Source of the DNA: Bordetella parapertussis
GTDB lineage: Bacteria > Pseudomonadota > Gammaproteobacteria > Burkholderiales > Burkholderiaceae_B
DNA: 34,341 nt
Assembly: GCA_945883615.1 (NCBI GenBank)
Contig: CAMCYB010000018.1
Location: 1-34,341 of the forward strand
Direction of reading: 5' to 3'
Under the pieces are notes generated by a model, which did not search any database, was not told the DNA's origin, and was given only the letters and a program-made list of their open reading frames with translations. A program made the position numbers and the translations under genes. Below are positions 1-9,230 of this stretch, piece after piece (position 1 is the stretch's first letter; each line of letters opens with the position of its first letter).

Positions 1-9
1 CGTGTGATG

Positions 10-702
10 TTAACCATGTTGTAGGCCTGTTTTGCTTGCCCGATCAAACGCGTCAATAAGCGGTTGAAGCTCAGCGTGACGGTTTTTAAGGGCAGCGCGA
101 TTAATGATTAATCTTGATGATATAGGCATGATGTCTTCAACGTCTACCAAGTCATTGGCGCGTAGGGTATTACCCGTTGAGACCAAGTCAACAATTGCGT
201 CCGCCAAACCAATTAAGGGGGCGAGTTCCATCGAGCCATACAGCTTGATTAAATCAACATAAACGCCTTTTTCTGCAAAATGCTCTCGTGCTGCATGCAC
301 GTATTTAGTGGCAACCCGAAGGCGCGCACCTTGCTTAACTGCAGCCTTATAGTCAAAACCGTTTTTTACAGCAACACACAGCTTGCAACGGGCGATATTA
401 AGATCAATCGGTTGATACAACGCGCCTGGGTGCGATGCAGCGTGTTCGATCAAAACGTCTTTACCTGCTATACCAAAATCAGCGGCACCATACTCAACGT
501 AGGTGGGCACATCAGAGGCGCGCACAATAATAATGCGCACATTGGGGTTGCGAGTGGGCAAAATAAGTTTGCGTGAAGTTTCAGGGTCTTCACTGACTTC
601 AATACCCGCCGCCTTCAGCATGGGCATCGTTTCATCAAAAATGCGACCTTTAGACAATGCAAGCGTTATAGGCTTGTTTGACGGCGACGGTACGATGTTC
701 AT
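10..702 (-). CDS. hisG: ATP phosphoribosyltransferase, short form (HisG-S)
   Basis: First step of histidine synthesis: joins ATP and PRPP to give phosphoribosyl-ATP in the cytoplasm. The 230-aa length is that of the short HisG form, which lacks the C-terminal regulatory domain and in known cases works with HisZ; HisZ is not in this window. Family features visible are the N-terminal ALSKGRI segment, the [12 protein letters not shown] segment near residues 73-84 and the PRPP-binding-like [12 protein letters not shown] stretch near 172-183. The ATG at 702 overlaps the murA stop as ATGA, and an AAAAAGG element lies upstream, so translational coupling with murA is likely. It is the last gene of the minus-strand block seen here; the stop is at 10-12 and the window ends 9 bases later. 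Confidence 0.96.
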   Translation of the reverse strand: MNIVPSPSNKPITLALSKGRIFDETMPMLKAAGIEVSEDPETSRKLILPTRNPNVRIIIVRASDVPTYVEYGAADFGIAGKDVLIEHAASHPGALYQPIDLNIARCKLCVAVKNGFDYKAAVKQGARLRVATKYVHAAREHFAEKGVYVDLIKLYGSMELAPLIGLADAIVDLVSTGNTLRANDLVDVEDIMPISSRLIINRAALKNRHAELQPLIDAFDRASKTGLQHG

Positions 703-1970
703 GACTGAACCTTTTTAGACGAAACACGTTCTATTTGAGCGCCTAATAAGCGTAGCTTGTATTCCATTTTTTCGTAACCGCGGTCAAGATGATAAATACG
801 CTCAATGGTTGTGATGCCTTCAGCGGCTAAACCAGCAATCACCAAACTGGCTGAAGCGCGTAAGTCGGTCGCCATGACTGTTGCACCAGAAAGTTGTGGT
901 ACGCCTCGAACCACGGCAGTGTGGCCATCAATATCAATATCTGCGCCTAAGCGAATTAACTCTTGCACGTGCATAAAGCGATTTTCAAAAATCGTTTCAA
1001 CCATGACTGCAGTTCCCTCAGCCAAGGTGTTAAGCGCCATAAACTGTGCCTGCATATCGGTAGGGAAGCCGGGGTATTCAACGGTACGAATGTCGACAGC
1101 AAGCGGGGGTTTTTTCATGATGGCGCGAATGGTGCTGTCTGACACGGTCATGTGCAAGCCAGCTTGTTCAAGCTTAGCCAAAATAGCACCCATGGTCGAT
1201 GGCTTGGTATGAGTAAGGGTGATGTCGCCACCGGTGGCGGCCACAGCGCACAAAAAGCTGCCTGCCTCAATGCGGTCAGGTACCACTTGGTACGCTGTAC
1301 CGTGCAGGCTTTTAACGCCTTCGATCACAATACGGTCTGTACCCTGGCCTGAGATACGAGCGCCCATTTTGATGAGCATTTCAGCCAGATCAACCACTTC
1401 TGGTTCGCGCGCGGCATTTTCTAGCACGGTCGTGCCTTCTGCTAAGGTGGCGGCCATCATGAGGTTTTCAGTGCCGGTAACAGTCACCATGTCGGTGCGA
1501 ATCACCGCACCTTTTAAGCGTGTTGCCTTAGCTACAACATAACCGTGTTCATTGTGTATATCAGCACCCAGGGCTTGTAAACCCATAATGTGCTGGTCAA
1601 CGGGGCGTTGACCAATAGCACAACCACCTGGCAAGCTCACTCGCGCTTGGCCAAATCGCGCCAATAATGGTCCTAAAACCAAGATAGACGCCCGCATGGT
1701 TTTAACTAGCTCGTAGGGCGCTTCGAGCGAATCAATCGCATCGGCACTGAGCGTCAGGGTATGTTCACTATCGCGTTGGGTTTTTACGCCCAATTGACTC
1801 AGCAAACGAATGGTCGTGCCAATGTCATTTAAAGCAGGTACGTTATGCAACGTAATAGGTTCGGCTGTTAATAAACTGGCGCACAAGATCGGCAGGGCTG
1901 CATTTTTTGCACCTGAAATACGAACCTCGCCTTGCAAAGCGACGCCGCCCGTAATGCGAAGGGTATCCAT
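699..1970 (-). CDS. murA: UDP-N-acetylglucosamine 1-carboxyvinyltransferase (MurA)
   Basis: First committed step of peptidoglycan synthesis: transfers enolpyruvate from PEP to UDP-GlcNAc. The 423-aa length is normal for MurA. The catalytic loop [10 protein letters not shown] is present with its cysteine at residue 117, the residue attacked by fosfomycin, and the substrate-binding lysine sits in the early GAKNAALP segment (Lys22). The two repeated halves of the EPSP-synthase fold are both complete. The ATG at 1970 shares one base with the ibaG stop (TAATG), and the stop overlaps the hisG start by 4 bp. The ibaG-murA pairing is an old and widespread arrangement in proteobacteria, which supports the call. 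The substrate UDP-GlcNAc is made by GlmS and GlmU, encoded at the other end of the window. Confidence 0.98.
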   Translation of the reverse strand: MDTLRITGGVALQGEVRISGAKNAALPILCASLLTAEPITLHNVPALNDIGTTIRLLSQLGVKTQRDSEHTLTLSADAIDSLEAPYELVKTMRASILVLGPLLARFGQARVSLPGGCAIGQRPVDQHIMGLQALGADIHNEHGYVVAKATRLKGAVIRTDMVTVTGTENLMMAATLAEGTTVLENAAREPEVVDLAEMLIKMGARISGQGTDRIVIEGVKSLHGTAYQVVPDRIEAGSFLCAVAATGGDITLTHTKPSTMGAILAKLEQAGLHMTVSDSTIRAIMKKPPLAVDIRTVEYPGFPTDMQAQFMALNTLAEGTAVMVETIFENRFMHVQELIRLGADIDIDGHTAVVRGVPQLSGATVMATDLRASASLVIAGLAAEGITTIERIYHLDRGYEKMEYKLRLLGAQIERVSSKKVQS

Positions 1971-2212
1971 TACTTAGGGGCCTCGTACTCGCTCGGAGTG
2001 AGTGTGCGCATAGACAAAGCATGAATTTCTTGTTTCATGCGATCACCTAAAGCTTTGTAGACCAACTGATGACGCGCAATTGAGCGCAAGCCCTCAAAAG
2101 CATCGCTGACAATGATTGCTTCGAAATGCGAACCATCACCGGTCACATCAACATGCTGGCAGACTAAGCTTTCAGTAATATATTGACGAATATTTTCAGG
2201 GGTAGGAAGCAT
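1970..2212 (-). CDS. ibaG: BolA-family protein IbaG
   Basis: An 80-aa single-domain BolA-like protein. The [17 protein letters not shown] stretch and the following [10 protein letters not shown] helix, with its conserved histidine, are the BolA core. IbaG-type proteins bind monothiol glutaredoxins with a shared 2Fe-2S cluster and are linked to iron-sulfur delivery and acid response; that role comes from the family, not from this sequence. The position immediately before murA, with a 1-bp overlap, is the classic ibaG position and separates it from BolA proper. Its ribosome-binding site is weak (TAAGAT). About 63 bp separate it from the upstream ABC permease gene. Confidence 0.92.
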   Translation of the reverse strand: MLPTPENIRQYITESLVCQHVDVTGDGSHFEAIIVSDAFEGLRSIARHQLVYKALGDRMKQEIHALSMRTLTPSEYEAPK

Positions 2213-2275
2213 AGTTTAATAAATCTTAAAAAAATGAGTTGAAATGAATAGAAAGGTATCTGTAAAAATATTACC

Positions 2276-3088
2276 TTAAGTACGTAATTTATAACCTGAT
2301 GCGAGTAATCGCAACGCGAACCAAGTGAGTACGATAAAAACAATCGAAACCACAATTAAGCTTTTCCAAGGTGACGTGTCAGACAACCCAAAAAAACCAT
2401 AACGAAACCCATCAATCGTATAAAAAATGGGGTTCCAATGAGAAACCATTTGCCAAAAAGGCGGCAGACTATGTATGGAATAAAACACGCCAGACAAAAA
2501 GGTGGCTGGCAAAATTAAAAAGTTTTGAAAGGCGGCCAGTTGGTCAAATTTTTCAGACCAAAGCCCTGCAATTAAACCCAACACACCCATGATGCCAGTC
2601 GCTAAAAAGGCAAAAACTAAAACCCAACCAATGTGTTCAATGGTGAGCGACAAAAAGAAAAATGAAATCAGCCAAACCGCTATGCCGACAACCATACCCC
2701 GAACGACGGCAGCCAGCACGTAGGCTGCAAAAAATTCGCGGTGCGAAATAGGGGTTAATAATACAAACACCAGGTTACCCGTGACTCGACTTTGTATCAG
2801 CGAAGAAGAGGGGTGGGCAAAAGCATTTTGCAACATGCTCATCATCATTAAGCCAGGAATTAAAAAAGCGGTATAGGGTATTTCACCATACACTTGCACG
2901 CGGTCTTGCAACACTTGAGCAAACACCACCAAGTACAACGCAGCCGTTAAAACAGGTGCCGCAATGGTTTGAAAACTGACCTTCCAAAAGCGCAGTAGCT
3001 CTTTGTAAAACAGGGTTAAAAACCCAGAGCCCAACCCGGCTTCGCTAACAGCGGGGCTCACAGGTTTATCGATTGATGAAGTACTCAT
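2276..3088 (-). CDS. ABC-2 type transporter permease (YadH-like)
   Basis: Membrane subunit of an ABC-2 exporter, 270 aa, in the inner membrane. About six hydrophobic segments can be seen, near residues 42-62, 75-90, 122-150, 154-176, 188-205 and 243-263. The ABC-2 signature NPIFYTIDGFRYGFFG lies at 219-234, a form typical of YadH. The substrate is unknown; relatives next to mla genes are usually assumed to serve the envelope, but that is inference. The ATG at 3088 overlaps the stop of the ATPase gene by 4 bp (ATGA), so the two subunits are almost surely co-translated and form one transporter. Confidence 0.93.
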   Translation of the reverse strand: MSTSSIDKPVSPAVSEAGLGSGFLTLFYKELLRFWKVSFQTIAAPVLTAALYLVVFAQVLQDRVQVYGEIPYTAFLIPGLMMMSMLQNAFAHPSSSLIQSRVTGNLVFVLLTPISHREFFAAYVLAAVVRGMVVGIAVWLISFFFLSLTIEHIGWVLVFAFLATGIMGVLGLIAGLWSEKFDQLAAFQNFLILPATFLSGVFYSIHSLPPFWQMVSHWNPIFYTIDGFRYGFFGLSDTSPWKSLIVVSIVFIVLTWFALRLLASGYKLRT

Positions 3089-3885
3089 GCGGGGTTACCT
3101 TGCGCGACTTGGGGTACATCTTTCATGATGTGAATAAATGCCTCTTCAAGACCCGCACCCCCTACTCTCGCTAATAACGCTTGGGTTGTGTCCAGTGCAA
3201 TAATTTGGCCCGCTTTAAGCATGGCAATGCGACCACACAATGTCTCTGCCTCTTCAAGATAATGGGTGGTCAATAAAATAGTGTGCCCTGCTTTATTTAA
3301 GCGCGCAATAAATTCCCATAAACTACGACGTAAATCAACATCAACGCCAGCGGTAGGCTCATCAAGCAAAATGACGGGTGGGCGATGGACGAGCGCTTGT
3401 GCGACCAGTACACGACGCTTCATGCCACCGGATAATGATCGCATATTGGTATTGGCTTTGTCGGTTAACCCGAGGTTGCTGAGAATTTCATCGATCCAGT
3501 CATCATTACGGTTCAGCCCAAAGTAGCCCGATTGAATACGTAAGGTTTCGCGAACAGTAAAAAACGGGTCATAAACCAGCTCTTGTGGCACCACACCCAA
3601 AGTACGGCGCGCTAAGCGGTAATCAGTTAAAACATTGTGGCCATAGACGTAGGCCTGCCCCTTGGTGGGACGACACAAGCCAGCCAATATAGAAATCAAA
3701 GACGTTTTACCCGCCCCGTTGGGACCTAGCAAACCAAAAAATTCACCTTGCTCAATATCAAGTGATACGTCTGAGAGGGCTTGAAAACCAGGTTTTGTTG
3801 TACCAAAAAAACGGTCACGCCACGTTCTATTACTCTGGGCATACGTTTTGCTAACGCGTTCAAAGCGTATTGCTGGGGTTGTCAT
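3085..3885 (-). CDS. ABC transporter ATP-binding protein (YadG-like)
   Basis: ATPase partner of the ABC-2 permease that follows. From the ATG at 3885 it is 266 aa: Walker A GPNGAGKT at residues 54-61, signature LSGGMKRR, Walker B VILLDEPTAGVD with the D-loop, and an H-loop histidine in LLTTHYLEE. The reading frame stays open to a TTG at 3930, but that start would overlap mlaC and has no Shine-Dalgarno. The ATG at 3885 begins MTTPAIRFERVSKTY, as family members do, and lies 13 bp after the mlaC stop. In related genomes an mlaB (STAS) gene normally sits between mlaC and this gene; none fits here. Confidence 0.94.
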   Translation of the reverse strand: MTTPAIRFERVSKTYAQSNRTWRDRFFGTTKPGFQALSDVSLDIEQGEFFGLLGPNGAGKTSLISILAGLCRPTKGQAYVYGHNVLTDYRLARRTLGVVPQELVYDPFFTVRETLRIQSGYFGLNRNDDWIDEILSNLGLTDKANTNMRSLSGGMKRRVLVAQALVHRPPVILLDEPTAGVDVDLRRSLWEFIARLNKAGHTILLTTHYLEEAETLCGRIAMLKAGQIIALDTTQALLARVGGAGLEEAFIHIMKDVPQVAQGNPA

Positions 3886-3898
3886 ATTGAATGATGTC

Positions 3899-4645
3899 TT
3901 ATTGGCTATTACGTTCGTTGAGTGCTGCAATTAAGCCGTTAATACCATTTGCGTTAATTTGTTGAGAAAACTGATTTCGATAGTTTTGTATCAACCAGAT
4001 GTTTTCAATATTTATATCGTAGATTTTCCAGCCAGTCGGCGTTTTTTCTAAACGGTAATCAATACCTATGGCTTGGCTATTTTTGTTTTGTATCACGCGA
4101 GAACTTACCACCAAATCTTTCGCATCTGGCTCGGCGCGCAGGGGTAAGACGTCCATCTTAGTGCCACTATCTGTTCGTGATAGGGCGCCGCTAAGGGTGC
4201 GCGTCAGTGTCTGACGAAACGCTTTAGTAAGTTGTACGCGTTGTTCGGGTGTTGCCTCGCGCCAATATTTACCGGCCGATAAGCGCGTTGTTTTATCGAA
4301 ATCAACGTAGGGCAATACATATATATCAACAATTTCATTAATACGCGTAATATTTTGATTACGTACTTCAGGGTCGTTTTGTAATACCGCCAACGCTTGC
4401 TCAAAAACGGCCTTAACAAACGTGTCGGGTGCCGAATTGGGGTCGGGCTTGGTTTGTGCAAAACCTTGCATTGTTATTAAGCTCATTAACAACAATAATA
4501 AAAAATTTGCCATCATCAAGCGACCCCAAGGGCGAGGTATGACTATGGGTTTGGTTTCGCAGGCTCGCATAACCGCTAAAAGCGCTTGAGATGAGCGCGC
4601 CGCGTAGGGGTCAAACTGGTTAGATGAATGTGTAAATGCTTGCAT
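3899..4645 (-). CDS. mlaC: Phospholipid-binding protein MlaC (periplasmic)
   Basis: Periplasmic shuttle of the Mla pathway, carrying phospholipids between the outer-membrane MlaA complex and the inner-membrane MlaFED complex. The mature part matches MlaC/Ttg2D: an AVFEQALAVLQNDPE helix region, VLPYVDFDKTTRLSAGKYWREATPEQR, and a C-terminal GWKIYDINIENIWL sheet. The start is uncertain. The ATG at 4645 has an AAGG element 7 bases upstream but gives about 60 residues before the likely signal cleavage (GFA|Q). Starts at 4570 or at 4516 (MMANFLLLLL) give more usual signal peptides, and the 4516 start gives about 205 aa, the normal family length. No mlaB gene follows. Confidence 0.9.
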   Translation of the reverse strand: MQAFTHSSNQFDPYAARSSQALLAVMRACETKPIVIPRPWGRLMMANFLLLLLMSLITMQGFAQTKPDPNSAPDTFVKAVFEQALAVLQNDPEVRNQNITRINEIVDIYVLPYVDFDKTTRLSAGKYWREATPEQRVQLTKAFRQTLTRTLSGALSRTDSGTKMDVLPLRAEPDAKDLVVSSRVIQNKNSQAIGIDYRLEKTPTGWKIYDINIENIWLIQNYRNQFSQQINANGINGLIAALNERNSQ

Positions 4646-4707
4646 GTTTAGACCTTAACTCGTGTGTGCACAACCCTCAGCGGTGGGCTGGCAGCGATAT
4701 AAAAAAA

Positions 4708-5499
4708 TTATTTTTGTGGTGATAGGTTTAAGGCTTTTTCATCTGCTTCAACATATTCGACATTTTCGTAGTTGGGTAATGCGTCGGCAGCCGCTTCAGG
4801 CCCCAAAACTTTGGCTTGGCGTTGCTGTAAGTAAGCATCACGTATAAAACTGTAGGGGTCAAGTGCGGTTCGGTCTATTGTTTTTGATACCTGTAAAAGT
4901 GCTTCGCGGCGGGCGACAAATTCAAGGCCCCAAATCGAGTTACGTAAACCCACGTTAGGAATGTAACCAATCGTGTTGATCTGGTTACCCACTAAGTTAC
5001 CGACCGCACCAAACGTGTCACGAACCGAACTTGAACCCACAATAGGCAACACCACGTAGGGCCCAGAGTTAAAGCCCCACACACCCAGTGTTACACCAAA
5101 ATCGTTAGGTATGCGGGGCTGTCCGTTGGCACTCGCTATATCAAAACAGCCGCCTAAGCCCATCGTTGTGTTGAGTAAAAAACGCCCCATTGTATTGATG
5201 GCGTCAAACTGACGTTGCTGTAAAACGCTGTTAATACCTGACCATATTTCACCTAAATTTAGAAAAATATTATTGATACAGGTACGAACCGGTTGCGGCG
5301 TAATAAAAGCATAGGCCTCAGAAACGGGGCGCAATATGACCCGATCAAGCCCATCGTTAAACTCGTAAATGGTTCTGTTTGAACCTTCCCACGGGTCGCT
5401 GGGGTTTGGCGTACCTTGGGTTGCCGCACAACCAACCGTTAGCACACACGTTGCGAGCGCTAAAGGTTTATAAACAAGTCGCGAAACATTCATAAGCAT
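4708..5499 (-). CDS. mlaA: Outer-membrane lipoprotein MlaA (VacJ)
   Basis: Lipoprotein that removes misplaced phospholipids from the outer leaflet of the outer membrane and hands them to MlaC. The signal peptide ends in a lipobox (LTVGC, cysteine 24). Family features follow: DPWEGSNRTIYEFNDGLDR, the PQPVRTCINNIFLNLGE helix, GRFLLNTTMGLGGCFDIA and the NDFGVTLGVWGFNSGPYVVLPIVGSSS-type segment. At 263 aa the size is normal. The ATG at 5499 abuts the mlaD stop directly (TAA then ATG); a second ATG two codons later is equally possible. Placement of mlaA between mlaD and mlaC is the Burkholderiales order and differs from E. coli, where mlaA is elsewhere. Confidence 0.95.
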   Translation of the reverse strand: MLMNVSRLVYKPLALATCVLTVGCAATQGTPNPSDPWEGSNRTIYEFNDGLDRVILRPVSEAYAFITPQPVRTCINNIFLNLGEIWSGINSVLQQRQFDAINTMGRFLLNTTMGLGGCFDIASANGQPRIPNDFGVTLGVWGFNSGPYVVLPIVGSSSVRDTFGAVGNLVGNQINTIGYIPNVGLRNSIWGLEFVARREALLQVSKTIDRTALDPYSFIRDAYLQQRQAKVLGPEAAADALPNYENVEYVEADEKALNLSPQK

Positions 5500-5991
5500 T
5501 TACTGAGCCGGTGTAGGGGGTTTAGAAGAGGCACCTTCTTCATCAGCCTTGTTATACAAAAATTTGCTAATGAGGCTTTCAAGCACTATGGCGCTTTGAG
5601 TCATGGTGATTGTATCGCCGGTTACGAGCATGTTTTCATCGCCACCGGCTTCAAGGCCAATGTATTGCTCGCTCAGTAAACCAGACGTCAAAATTTTAGC
5701 TGATGTGTCTTTTGGAAAAGCGAATTTACTTTCAATATTGAACGTCACAATGGCTTGATAGGTTTTGTCATCAAAGCGAATGCTGCCGACACGGCCTACC
5801 ACCACGCCTGCACTTTTGATGGGGGCACGCACCTTTAAACCACCAATATTTTCAAATTTTCCGCTTACCGCATAAGTTGGCGCGAATGAAACGCTACTCA
5901 TGTTGCCCGCGCGAAGCGCGAGAAACACCAAGGCGACAATGCCGAGCAGAACAAAAAGCCCGACCCAAAAATCTTTTTTATCAGTCGACAC
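5500..5991 (-). CDS. mlaD: MCE-domain protein MlaD
   Basis: Substrate-binding subunit of the inner-membrane MlaFED complex: an N-terminal membrane anchor (about residues 9-27) followed by one MCE domain (about 38-116, with GGLKVRAPIKSAGVVVGRV) and a short polar tail ending in KPPTPAQ. MlaD assembles as a hexameric ring that channels lipid. The start is a GTG at 5991, chosen because a strong AAGAGGGG element lies 5-6 bases upstream and because it gives the usual STDKKDFWVGLFVLLG opening. At 163 aa it is normal for the family. It sits 11 bp after mlaE and directly abuts mlaA. Confidence 0.95.
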   Translation of the reverse strand: MSTDKKDFWVGLFVLLGIVALVFLALRAGNMSSVSFAPTYAVSGKFENIGGLKVRAPIKSAGVVVGRVGSIRFDDKTYQAIVTFNIESKFAFPKDTSAKILTSGLLSEQYIGLEAGGDENMLVTGDTITMTQSAIVLESLISKFLYNKADEEGASSKPPTPAQ

Positions 5992-6002
5992 GCTAGCCCC
6001 TC

Positions 6003-6788
6003 TTATTGACTAAACATTAAAGCAGTTAATACGAAATCGAGGCCTAATACCGCTAAAGACCCCGCCACAACAGTACGGGTGGTGGCGCGTGAAACCCCTT
6101 CGGGGGTGGGGTGACATTTCCAGCCTTCAAATAACGCAATGGCTGTCACCACAAAACCAAACACCACACTTTTAATAACGCCATTCAAAATGTCGTCAAT
6201 AACATCAACACCAGCCTGCATTTGAGACCAAAACGCACCCGAATCAATACCAATTAATAAAACGCCGACAACCCAACCACCGAGTACGCCCACCATAGAG
6301 AATACGGCAGCTAATACCGGCATCGCAATGACGCCCCCCCAAAACCGGGGGGCAATGACGCGGCGCAGGGGGTCAACCGCCATAACGTCCATGGCAGCGA
6401 GCTGTTCGCCCGCTTTCATGAGGCCAATTTCTGCTGTGAGTGAGGTGCCAGCGCGACCGGCAAATAGAAGCGCCGTGACCACCGGCCCTAATTCGCGCGT
6501 TAATGAAAGAGCAACCAAAAGCCCTAAGGCTTCTTCAGAGCCATAACGGTTGAGCGTGTAGTAGCCCTGCAAACCTAACACAAACCCCATAAACAAGCCT
6601 GAAATAACAATAATGATGAGCGAATAATTGCCAATAAAGTGAACTTGCGTGACGACTAGTTGGGTTCGTTTCCAGAGCGCATTAGTACGAAGCAGTATTT
6701 GGCCAAAAAAGAGCGTAAATTGCCCCAGTGTCTGAGTGGCATGACGGACCCAAGTACCGAATTGAGTGACTAGTTTGACCCCGTTCAT
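6003..6788 (-). CDS. mlaE: MlaE permease of the lipid asymmetry ABC system
   Basis: Integral membrane subunit of MlaFED, 261 aa. It carries the MlaE/Ttg2B family segments SGLFMGFVLGLQGYYTL, LTRELGPVVTALLFAGRAGTSLTAEIG and EQLAAMDVMAVDP, then FWGGVIAMPVLA and the C-terminal GFVVTAIALFEGW helix. It works as a dimer with MlaF in the cytoplasm and the MlaD ring on the periplasmic side. The ATG at 6788 overlaps the mlaF stop as ATGA, pointing to translational coupling. No unusual residues were noticed. Confidence 0.96.
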   Translation of the reverse strand: MNGVKLVTQFGTWVRHATQTLGQFTLFFGQILLRTNALWKRTQLVVTQVHFIGNYSLIIIVISGLFMGFVLGLQGYYTLNRYGSEEALGLLVALSLTRELGPVVTALLFAGRAGTSLTAEIGLMKAGEQLAAMDVMAVDPLRRVIAPRFWGGVIAMPVLAAVFSMVGVLGGWVVGVLLIGIDSGAFWSQMQAGVDVIDDILNGVIKSVVFGFVVTAIALFEGWKCHPTPEGVSRATTRTVVAGSLAVLGLDFVLTALMFSQ

Positions 6789-7636
6789 CGGCGACTAGCT
6801 TGGCGGTCAAGCCAACGCTCATATGCTGGCGTAATGGGGTAGTCAAATGCCACAGGGCCGTCAGGTACCCCATCAAGAAATTGCCGCACGTATGGGTCGG
6901 TTGAATCGCTTAACGATGCGGGGCTGCCCTGGGCTTTAAGGGTGCCTTGGCCCACGATGTAGACCGCATCAGCAATGGCAAAAGATTCGGCAATATCGTG
7001 TGTGATAAGTACTGAGGCACAGTCTAAACGATCAGACAATTGGCGAATTAAACGTGCGGTAACACCCAAAGAAATGGGGTCAAGACCGGCAAAAGGTTCG
7101 TCATACAAAATAAGCTCAGGGCTGCGAACAACTGCACGCGCCAAAGCGACACGGCGAGCCATACCGCCAGAAATTTCAGATAACTTTAAATGGGCGGCTG
7201 CTTTTAGCCCGACTGCATCAAGTGTTTCGAGTACCTGTGTAAACAGTTCAGTTTCATTTAATTGAGTGTGTTCACGCAGAGGGAAAGCGACATTTTCGAA
7301 GACATTTAAATCGGTAAATAATGCGCCGTGCTGAAACAATACACCCATGCGTTGCCGTAAAAACTCAAGATTAACGCGATGGCTGACGTCAATTTGCGTA
7401 TTAAAAACCTTAACCTGCCCCGCCATGGGTGCAAGTTGCCCCGTGGCAGCCCGTAAAAGCGTGGTTTTGCCAGAGCCCGACCCACCCATAATCGCCACAA
7501 CTTCACCCGCTTTGACGCTGAGAGATATGTCGCGCAACACCGTGAAATCACCGTACCCGAGCGTGACTTGCTCGAATGCCAACACACATTGTGTCGCATC
7601 AAGCTTAGGCGAGCGGGAGGGTGAAAGGTCAATCAT
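6785..7636 (-). CDS. mlaF: MlaF ATPase of the lipid asymmetry ABC system
   Basis: ATP-binding subunit of MlaFED. From the ATG at 7636 (MIDLSPSRSP) it is 283 aa: Walker A GGSGSGKTT at 51-59, signature EISGGMARR, Walker B ELILYDEPFAGLDP and an H-loop in LITHDIAES. The frame is open upstream to a GTG at 7702, which would overlap gltD by 22 bp; I prefer the ATG because the added residues look unlike the family N-terminus, although neither start has a clear Shine-Dalgarno. In E. coli and relatives MlaF is bound and stabilised by the STAS protein MlaB, whose gene is absent from this operon. The gap to gltD is 43 bp. Confidence 0.94.
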   Translation of the reverse strand: MIDLSPSRSPKLDATQCVLAFEQVTLGYGDFTVLRDISLSVKAGEVVAIMGGSGSGKTTLLRAATGQLAPMAGQVKVFNTQIDVSHRVNLEFLRQRMGVLFQHGALFTDLNVFENVAFPLREHTQLNETELFTQVLETLDAVGLKAAAHLKLSEISGGMARRVALARAVVRSPELILYDEPFAGLDPISLGVTARLIRQLSDRLDCASVLITHDIAESFAIADAVYIVGQGTLKAQGSPASLSDSTDPYVRQFLDGVPDGPVAFDYPITPAYERWLDRQASRR

Positions 7637-7679
7637 AGAGAGATATTGTAAACTGACCCAGCAAAAAAAATTGTATTGC

Positions 7680-9146
7680 TCACCGAGGTAACGCGGTGAC
7701 ACCCATCAAAAATTCATCAACTGAACGAGCGCATTGACGACCTTCACGTATGGCCCAGACAACTAAAGATTGGCCACGACGCATATCACCCGCGGCAAAA
7801 ACCTTAGGCACATTGGTTTGGTAATCGTCAGTATTGGCTTTAATATTGCCCCGGTTGTCGGCTTCGACGCCAAATGCTTTGAGCACGTGATTAATCGGTG
7901 CCACAAAACCCATGGCCAACAAAATTAAGTCTGCCTTAATTTCAAACTCTGAACCGGCCACTTCAACCATTTTCGTTTGTCCAGTGGTTTCGTCTTTGAC
8001 CCATTGAACGCGCGCACCAATCAGTTTTTTAACTTGACCTTTTTCACCCTCTATACGTTTGGTTGTAATGCCCCAATCGCGATCAGCACCCTCTTCGTGT
8101 GAAGACGAGGTGCGAAGTTTGGCGGGCCAGTAAGGCCAAGACATTTCTTTGTTTTCATGCTCGGGGGGTTTAGGCATCAACTCGATTTGCATGACCGACA
8201 CAGCGCCATGGCGGTTGCTGGTGCCGACGCAATCAGAGCCGGTATCACCGCCACCGATCACTACCACGTGCATACCCTTAGCAATGACCTGGTTTGACAC
8301 CTTGTCACCCGCTACAACCTTGTTTTGTGGACGGAGAAAATCCATTGCGTACACGACGCCATTGAGTTCGCGGCCTTCAACAGGTAAGTCGCGTGGGTTT
8401 TCAGACCCGCCTGACAACACGATGGCGTCAAACTCAGCGTTTAAGTCTTCAGGTGTTTTAACTTGCAAACCTTTTGCAGCAGGGTCTTTCGGTGAACCAA
8501 TGTAGGTGCTAGGGCAGAATGTGACACCTTCGGCTTGCATCTGGGTTACACGGTTATCGATCAGATGCTTTTCGAGTTTAAAGTCTGGTATGCCATAACG
8601 TAGTAAGCCACCAATACGGTCTTGCTTTTCAAAAAGCGTCACGTCGTGACCCGCACGAGCTAATTGCTGTGCTGCAGCCATGCCGGCTGGACCTGAGCCG
8701 ACCACCGCAACTTTTTTACCCGTTTTGGCTGCGTGCGTGTCAGGGATCACCCAGCCCTCTTCCCAGCCGCGATCAATAATGGCGTGTTCAATTGATTTGA
8801 TGCCCACGGGTGCAGCGCTAATATTTAACGTGCAGGCTGCCTCGCAGGGTGCAGGGCATATGCGACCCGTAAATTCGGGAAAGTTATTGGTCGAATGCAA
8901 GACTTCAAGTGCTTCGCGCCATTTTTTCTTGTAAACTAAATCATTCCAGTCAGGAATAATATTGTTGACGGGGCAACCTGTATTACAGAAAGGTATGCCG
9001 CAATCCATGCAGCGTGCACCTTGCTTGCTGGCCTCATCTTCGGTGAGGTGTATGACGAACTCACGCCAGTGTTTAACCCGAGTAGTCGGGTCCTCAGCTG
9101 ATTCTTGTAAACGCTCTAGTTCAAGAAAACCGGTTACTTTACCCAT
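7680..9146 (-). CDS. gltD: Glutamate synthase (NADPH) small subunit
   Basis: Beta subunit of glutamate synthase: oxidises NADPH through FAD and passes electrons via iron-sulfur clusters to the large subunit GltB. At 488 aa it is the normal size. N-terminal cluster cysteines are visible at residues 46, 49, 54 and 58 ([13 protein letters not shown]) and at 97, 101 and 105 (CPAPCEAAC). The FAD-binding GSGPAG lies at 150-155, the NADPH-binding GGGDTGSD in the second half, and the FAD-closing [17 protein letters not shown] near the C-terminus. An AAAAAGG element precedes the ATG by 9 bases. A stem-loop sits in the 84-bp gap after gltB. Confidence 0.97.
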   Translation of the reverse strand: MGKVTGFLELERLQESAEDPTTRVKHWREFVIHLTEDEASKQGARCMDCGIPFCNTGCPVNNIIPDWNDLVYKKKWREALEVLHSTNNFPEFTGRICPAPCEAACTLNISAAPVGIKSIEHAIIDRGWEEGWVIPDTHAAKTGKKVAVVGSGPAGMAAAQQLARAGHDVTLFEKQDRIGGLLRYGIPDFKLEKHLIDNRVTQMQAEGVTFCPSTYIGSPKDPAAKGLQVKTPEDLNAEFDAIVLSGGSENPRDLPVEGRELNGVVYAMDFLRPQNKVVAGDKVSNQVIAKGMHVVVIGGGDTGSDCVGTSNRHGAVSVMQIELMPKPPEHENKEMSWPYWPAKLRTSSSHEEGADRDWGITTKRIEGEKGQVKKLIGARVQWVKDETTGQTKMVEVAGSEFEIKADLILLAMGFVAPINHVLKAFGVEADNRGNIKANTDDYQTNVPKVFAAGDMRRGQSLVVWAIREGRQCARSVDEFLMGVTALPR

Positions 9147-9170
9147 GATGAAGAACCTTTTTTGTTAATA

Positions 9171-9200
9171 GACGATGCACAAAAGTTTGCGTGCATCGTC
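9171..9200 (-). other. Perfect stem-loop between gltB and gltD
   Basis: Inverted repeat with 10-bp perfect arms (GACGATGCAC at 9171-9180, GTGCATCGTC at 9191-9200) and a 10-nt loop. In the gltB-to-gltD mRNA it stands alone in the 84-bp spacer. No U-run follows on the minus strand (next bases are TATTAAC), so it does not look like a normal terminator. A role in mRNA processing, stability or partial attenuation is inference. Confidence 0.7.
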
Positions 9201-9230
9201 GTCATAATGTTGATGTGAATTAATAAAAAT

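Noticed and set aside
805..1212. 135-codon plus-strand frame opposite murA
   Set aside because: murA is a full, catalytically intact gene; the frame has no ribosome site or domain.
9171..9200. Stem-loop after gltB as an intrinsic terminator
   Set aside because: No T-run follows on the minus strand and gltD, the partner subunit gene, comes next; kept only as a structured spacer.
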